A stretch of 6,126 nt of DNA from positions 1-6,126 of the forward strand of contig JACQAB010000067.1 of NCBI GenBank assembly GCA_016195205.1, read 5' to 3'. Each line of letters starts with the position of its first letter. Positions within the stretch are counted from its first letter, which is position 1. The translations under genes and the position numbers were made by a program. The DNA is from Pseudomonadota bacterium. GTDB lineage: Bacteria > Pseudomonadota > Alphaproteobacteria > UBA9219 > RGZA01. The notes beneath the pieces are model-generated. The model saw only the letters and a list, made by a program, of their open reading frames with translations. It searched no databases and was not told the DNA's origin. Positions 3,084 to 6,126 of the stretch are shown here, piece after piece.

Positions 3084-6044
3084 ATGGCCACTCCGAAGAT
3101 TTATACGATTCCGCCCGGGGCGGATTTTTTAAAAAGCCTGGTGCGCGGGCTGAAAAGCCGGCTTGCGCCTGAAGCGCTTTCCCGGGCGCTGATCCTGCTT
3201 CCCACCCACCGCGCCTTCCAGCAGTTGCGCGAGGCTTTTTTAAACGAGGCCGGGGGCGGTGCCGATATGGCCATGCTGTTGCCCGACATCCGCCCGCTGG
3301 GCGAGGTGGAGGAGGAAGAGTTGATGCTCAGCGCGGATGGTGATTTTTTAAAAGAAGTTTCCGCTATTCCCCCCGCTATCGATTCCATGCGGCGGCGCAT
3401 GCTGCTGGCAAATCTGGTGCTGGCGGCCGGATTTTCAAAACCGCAGGCTTTTTTGCTGGCGGCTGATCTGGCGCATCTGATTGATGACGCGCTGATTGAA
3501 GGTTGTGGCTTTAGTGAGTTGGCCGCCCTCGTGCCAGAAAAATATGCCGAACACTGGCAGCTGATCATTAAATTTCTGGAAATCGTTTCGCACAACTGGC
3601 CGAAAATTCTCGAAGATGAAAAAGCGATTGACGCGGTGGACCGCCGCCAGCGTTTAACACGGCTATTAATCCAGCATTGGCAACAAAACCCGCCCGCGCA
3701 TCCGGTGATAGCCGCGGGTTCCACCGGCTCGCAACCGGTTACGGCCGAATGGCTGAAATGCATTTCCATGTTGCCACAAGGCGCGGTGGTGTTGCCGGGC
3801 CTGGATGTGCATCTGGAAGAAGAGGCATGGGCGGAACTGGAGCCCTCGCATCCGCAATATCTTCTGTCGCGTCTTTTGAAAACGCTGGAAGCCGCGCGCG
3901 AAGATGTAAAAGCCTGGCCCGAAACGGCGGACGGCACCCGTGCCGTGCTATTGTCGGAAGTGATGCGCCCCTCGGAAGCGGCCGATCGCTGGCGGCATCT
4001 GCGCCCGGGTGAAATTCCGGCGCAGGCCTGGCGGGGCCTTGAGGTGATCGAAGCTACACAGGAACAGGAAGAAGCCATGGCCGCGGCGCTGCTGTTGCGC
4101 AAGGCGGTAGAAGAAGAAGGAAAAATGGCGGCCCTTATCACGCCCGATCGTGCCATGGCCAAACGCGTGGGTGCGCTGATGCGCCGCTGGAACATCGAAC
4201 TGGATGACAGCGCCGGCACGCCGCTTTCGGAAACGCCGGTGGGCAGCTATCTAAACCTGCTGCTGGAGATGCCGAACGGTGATTTGCGCCCTTCGCAGCT
4301 GATGGCGTTTTTCAAGCACCCGTTTACTGGCGCTGGCCTGCCGCGGGAAGAGTTATTGAGCCATGCACGGCATCTGGAAAAAGAATTCTTCCGTAAACAA
4401 CCGTGGGGCAGGGGGCTGAAAAATTGGGTAAACCTTTTCCAAAAAACAAGCCTCACCCCGGCGAAAGCCGGGGTCCAGACTCTGGATTCCGGCTTGCGCC
4501 GGAATGAGGGTTTGGAGGTTTTAGAGAAACTCTCAAAAAATCTTGAATCTTTAACGGCAAAAAAAGACCAACCCTTCCCCGATTGGCTGAAAGATTTTCA
4601 AAAAACTGCTGTCAGCCTTGCCGCCGATGAAAATCTTCTGTGGCGCGAGGCGGAAGGCGCGGCGCTGGGCGAGTTTCTGGAATCCTTGCAGAATGGCGCG
4701 CGTGATTTTGTCTGCAGCTATGCTGATTTCGCCGAAATATTCCGCGCCGCGCTGCGCGAAAAGATAGTGCGCCGCGCCTGGGGGCAGCATCCGCGCCTTT
4801 CCATTCTGGGCCTGCTGGAAGCGCGTTTGTTGCGTTTTGACCAGGTTATCCTTGCTGGGCTGAATGAAGGCGCTTGGCCCGAAGAAAGAAGGGTGGACCC
4901 ATGGATGTCAACCGCCATGCGGGTGGATCTGGGCTGCGCCGATCCGGAAATACGCCTGGGCCAGATGGCGCATGATTTTGTGCAGCAGGCTGCCGGGCCG
5001 CAGGTGGCCTTGCTGCGTAGCGCGCGGGCGGGCGAGACACTCACCTTGCCCTCGCGTTGGCTGTTGCGGCTGGAGGCGGTGCGGGCGCTGATGGGTGCGG
5101 AGATTCCCACTGCGCCTTATCTTAGCTGGGCGCGCGCGATGGATTTTTGTGAACAGCTTGAGCCCTGCGACCCGCCGCAGGTTCAGGTTCCCGCCGCTGC
5201 CCTGCCCAAAAAAATCAACGCCTCCGATTTTGAAATGTGGCTGCGCGATCCCTACGCTTTTTATGCGCGGCGGGTGCTGGAATTGCGCGCGTTGAACGCG
5301 CTGGACGGCGAATTTGGCCCGCGCGAGCGCGGCAACGTGTTTCACAAAGCGCTGGAAAAGCTGGCAGAACGCTATTCAAACGCTTGGCCCCCCGTGGCGC
5401 AGCAGGATTTTGTGCGTTTAGTGCAGGATGGCTTTGCCGCCTATGGTTGCTCACCCGAGGAATGCAAAATTCTTTCCGCGCGCCTGCCAGAGCTGGCCCA
5501 GGAATACTGGTTTTTTGAAAAAAAGCGGCGTGATCTGGTTTCGGCACGGTACAGCGAATACCAGGGCGCGTTGGCCATGAAGGTCGACAACTATTCTTTT
5601 TCTCTGGAAGCTCGCGCTGATCGTATCGAGGTGCTGAAGTCTGGCGGGCTTGCCATTCTGGATTATAAAACCGGTTCTTTGCCGCCCGAAGCGCTGCGCG
5701 AAGCCCTGCGCCCGCAGCTTTACGTGGAAGCGGTGATGGCCGAAGCAGGCGGTTTCCCAGAAGCTGGAAAAAATCCGGTCGCCGAACTGGCGTTTGTAGC
5801 TTTCGATCAGAACAAGGCGAAGGTTTCGGCAAAAACCCTCGATCTTCCACCGCAGGCGGTGGAAAAAATCCACCGGCCGGGGCTGGAAAATTTTATCCGC
5901 GCTTTTCTCAATAAAGATGGGCAATTCCTAGCCGCGCCACGGGCTTATGCAAAATGGCTTGATCCCGCGCCCGATTACGCACGCCTGGCGCGCGTGGCCG
6001 AATGGTCGAAAGGCGCGTTGGAACAGGAAGAGGGTGACGCATGA
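3084..6044 (+). CDS. addB: AddB, nuclease/helicase-like subunit of AddAB (alphaproteobacterial type)
   Basis: AddB pairs with AddA to unwind and resect double-strand DNA ends and prepare them for RecA. The 986-residue product starts at an ATG 10 bases after murU. The frame is open back to 2907, but those residues overlap murU and do not look like AddB, whereas MATPKIYTIPPGADFLK does. N-terminal landmarks are ALILLPTHRA (35-44) and LPDIRPLGEVEEEEL (66-80). There is no Walker A motif, so this half looks like an inactive helicase fold. ILAGLNEGAWP (589-599) and ASDFEMWLRDPYAFYARR (713-730) lead into a C-terminal PD-(D/E)XK nuclease: RGNVFH (H754), ADRIE (D846), ILDYKTG (D860, K862) and QLYVEA (878-883). 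The four cysteines of the Bacillus-type iron-sulphur staple are absent; the last Cys is C794. Residues 457-476 are encoded by a palindromic repeat. The stop overlaps addA by four bases. Confidence 0.93.
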   Translation: MATPKIYTIPPGADFLKSLVRGLKSRLAPEALSRALILLPTHRAFQQLREAFLNEAGGGADMAMLLPDIRPLGEVEEEELMLSADGDFLKEVSAIPPAIDSMRRRMLLANLVLAAGFSKPQAFLLAADLAHLIDDALIEGCGFSELAALVPEKYAEHWQLIIKFLEIVSHNWPKILEDEKAIDAVDRRQRLTRLLIQHWQQNPPAHPVIAAGSTGSQPVTAEWLKCISMLPQGAVVLPGLDVHLEEEAWAELEPSHPQYLLSRLLKTLEAAREDVKAWPETADGTRAVLLSEVMRPSEAADRWRHLRPGEIPAQAWRGLEVIEATQEQEEAMAAALLLRKAVEEEGKMAALITPDRAMAKRVGALMRRWNIELDDSAGTPLSETPVGSYLNLLLEMPNGDLRPSQLMAFFKHPFTGAGLPREELLSHARHLEKEFFRKQPWGRGLKNWVNLFQKTSLTPAKAGVQTLDSGLRRNEGLEVLEKLSKNLESLTAKKDQPFPDWLKDFQKTAVSLAADENLLWREAEGAALGEFLESLQNGARDFVCSYADFAEIFRAALREKIVRRAWGQHPRLSILGLLEARLLRFDQVILAGLNEGAWPEERRVDPWMSTAMRVDLGCADPEIRLGQMAHDFVQQAAGPQVALLRSARAGETLTLPSRWLLRLEAVRALMGAEIPTAPYLSWARAMDFCEQLEPCDPPQVQVPAAALPKKINASDFEMWLRDPYAFYARRVLELRALNALDGEFGPRERGNVFHKALEKLAERYSNAWPPVAQQDFVRLVQDGFAAYGCSPEECKILSARLPELAQEYWFFEKKRRDLVSARYSEYQGALAMKVDNYSFSLEARADRIEVLKSGGLAILDYKTGSLPPEALREALRPQLYVEAVMAEAGGFPEAGKNPVAELAFVAFDQNKAKVSAKTLDLPPQAVEKIHRPGLENFIRAFLNKDGQFLAAPRAYAKWLDPAPDYARLARVAEWSKGALEQEEGDA
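4451..4509 (+). repeat. Palindromic interspersed repeat inserted in frame in addB
   Basis: The element has two perfect 8-bp inverted repeats. ACCCCGGC (4455-4462) pairs with GCCGGGGT (4467-4474) around a GAAA loop, and ATTCCGGC (4486-4493) pairs with GCCGGAAT (4498-4505) around TTGC. The outer ends CCTCA (4451-4455) and TGAGG (4505-4509) are complementary, and CCAGA (4475-4479) is complementary to TCTGG (4481-4485) between the two stems. It is translated within AddB as LTPAKAGVQTLDSGLRRNEG (residues 457-476). I recall this peptide and DNA pattern as an abundant, usually intergenic, small palindromic repeat in alphaproteobacteria, often mistranslated as TPAKAGVQ...LDSGLRRNDG. No target duplication directly at its borders is visible. 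Confidence 0.88.
5519..5525 (+). other. Possible -1 ribosomal frameshift site (A AAA AAG) in addB
   Basis: The heptamer AAAAAAG spans codons GAA AAA AAG in exactly the X XXY YYZ phase used by E. coli dnaX. A -1 slip would read GCG GCG and then TGA at 5531-5533, ending the protein after about residue 816, before nuclease residues D846, D860 and K862. An AGGAA stretch at 5500-5504 lies 14 bases upstream. The downstream pairing (CTGGT 5535-5539 with ACCAG 5560-5564) is weak. Function is speculative. Confidence 0.25.
6029..6036 (+). promoter_or_regulatory. Shine-Dalgarno region for addA
   Basis: The purine-rich stretch AGAGGGTG at 6029-6036, preceded by more purines, lies about five bases before the ATG at 6041 and inside the end of addB. 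Together with the ATGA overlap it marks the addA start. Confidence 0.5.
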
Positions 6045-6126
6045 AACCCGCCCTGCAACCCGTGCCACGCGAAGAAAAAATTCCCGAAGGGCTGGATCCT
6101 TCCACCTCGGTCTGGGTGACGGCTTC
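6041..6126 (+). CDS. addA: AddA, helicase-nuclease subunit of AddAB (N-terminal fragment)
   Basis: Only 28 codons are in the window. The ATG overlaps the addB stop by four bases (ATGA at 6041-6044) and has a purine-rich ribosome site. The peptide ends with DPSTSVWVTAS, which is the run leading into the Q-motif/Walker A region (typically ...SASAGTGKT) at the N-terminus of AddA/UvrD-type helicases. The P-loop itself would fall just past the window edge. AddA supplies the 3'-5' ATP-driven helicase and a nuclease domain, and forms the heterodimer with AddB. The identification rests mainly on position directly after addB plus this short match. Confidence 0.88.
   Translation, partial: MKPALQPVPREEKIPEGLDPSTSVWVTA

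Noticed and set aside
3101..4219. Long 372-residue frame on the minus strand
   Set aside because: It is a Ser/Arg/Ala-rich shadow of addB codons with no recognisable domain; addB has clear family motifs across the same DNA.
5215..5850. 211-residue minus-strand frame opposite the nuclease domain
   Set aside because: Low-complexity Arg/Pro/Ala composition and no motif; it is an antisense shadow of addB.
5845..5864. Perfect 8-bp inverted repeat TTCCACCG-CAGG-CGGTGGAA in addB
   Set aside because: No T-tract follows on either strand and it encodes ordinary residues LPPQAVEK; most likely chance in GC-rich coding DNA.

Overview
The window is a compact, moderately GC-rich bacterial locus with every supported gene on the + strand. 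The gene order (tsaE, an AmgK-type kinase, a MurU-type nucleotidyltransferase, addB, addA) and the AddB subtype point to an alphaproteobacterium. I cannot name the genus. A palindromic repeat inside addB, of a kind I recall from alphaproteobacterial genomes, fits this.

Layout. Positions 1-477 hold the C-terminal part of a major facilitator superfamily transporter whose start lies outside the window. An 80-base gap (478-557) carries a plausible sigma-70-type promoter and a strong ribosome binding site. From 558 onward the genes are packed as one apparent operon: a small protein of unknown function (558-908), tsaE (880-1362), amgK (1314-2345), murU (2342-3073), addB (3084-6044) and the first 28 codons of addA (from 6041). 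Neighbours overlap by 29, 49 and 4 bases, are separated by 10, and overlap by 4 again, so translational coupling is likely throughout. No RNA gene, CRISPR array, insertion sequence or terminator was found.

Functions. TsaE is the ATPase of the tRNA t6A37 threonylcarbamoylation machinery. AmgK and MurU together form the anomeric peptidoglycan-recycling route, in which MurNAc is phosphorylated at C1 and then uridylated to UDP-MurNAc. AddA and AddB form the helicase-nuclease that resects double-strand breaks for recombination. The three jobs are unrelated biochemically and appear to be joined only by shared transcription.

Most notable signal. A 59-base palindromic repeat (4451-4509), made of nested and adjacent inverted repeats, sits in frame inside addB. 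It is translated as about 20 extra residues in a linker between the helicase-like and nuclease parts. A second, more speculative signal is a dnaX-like A AAA AAG heptamer in the correct phase at 5519-5525. A -1 slip there would terminate two codons later and give a nuclease-less AddB. I saw no clearly new multi-gene system; the genes themselves are ordinary core genes.
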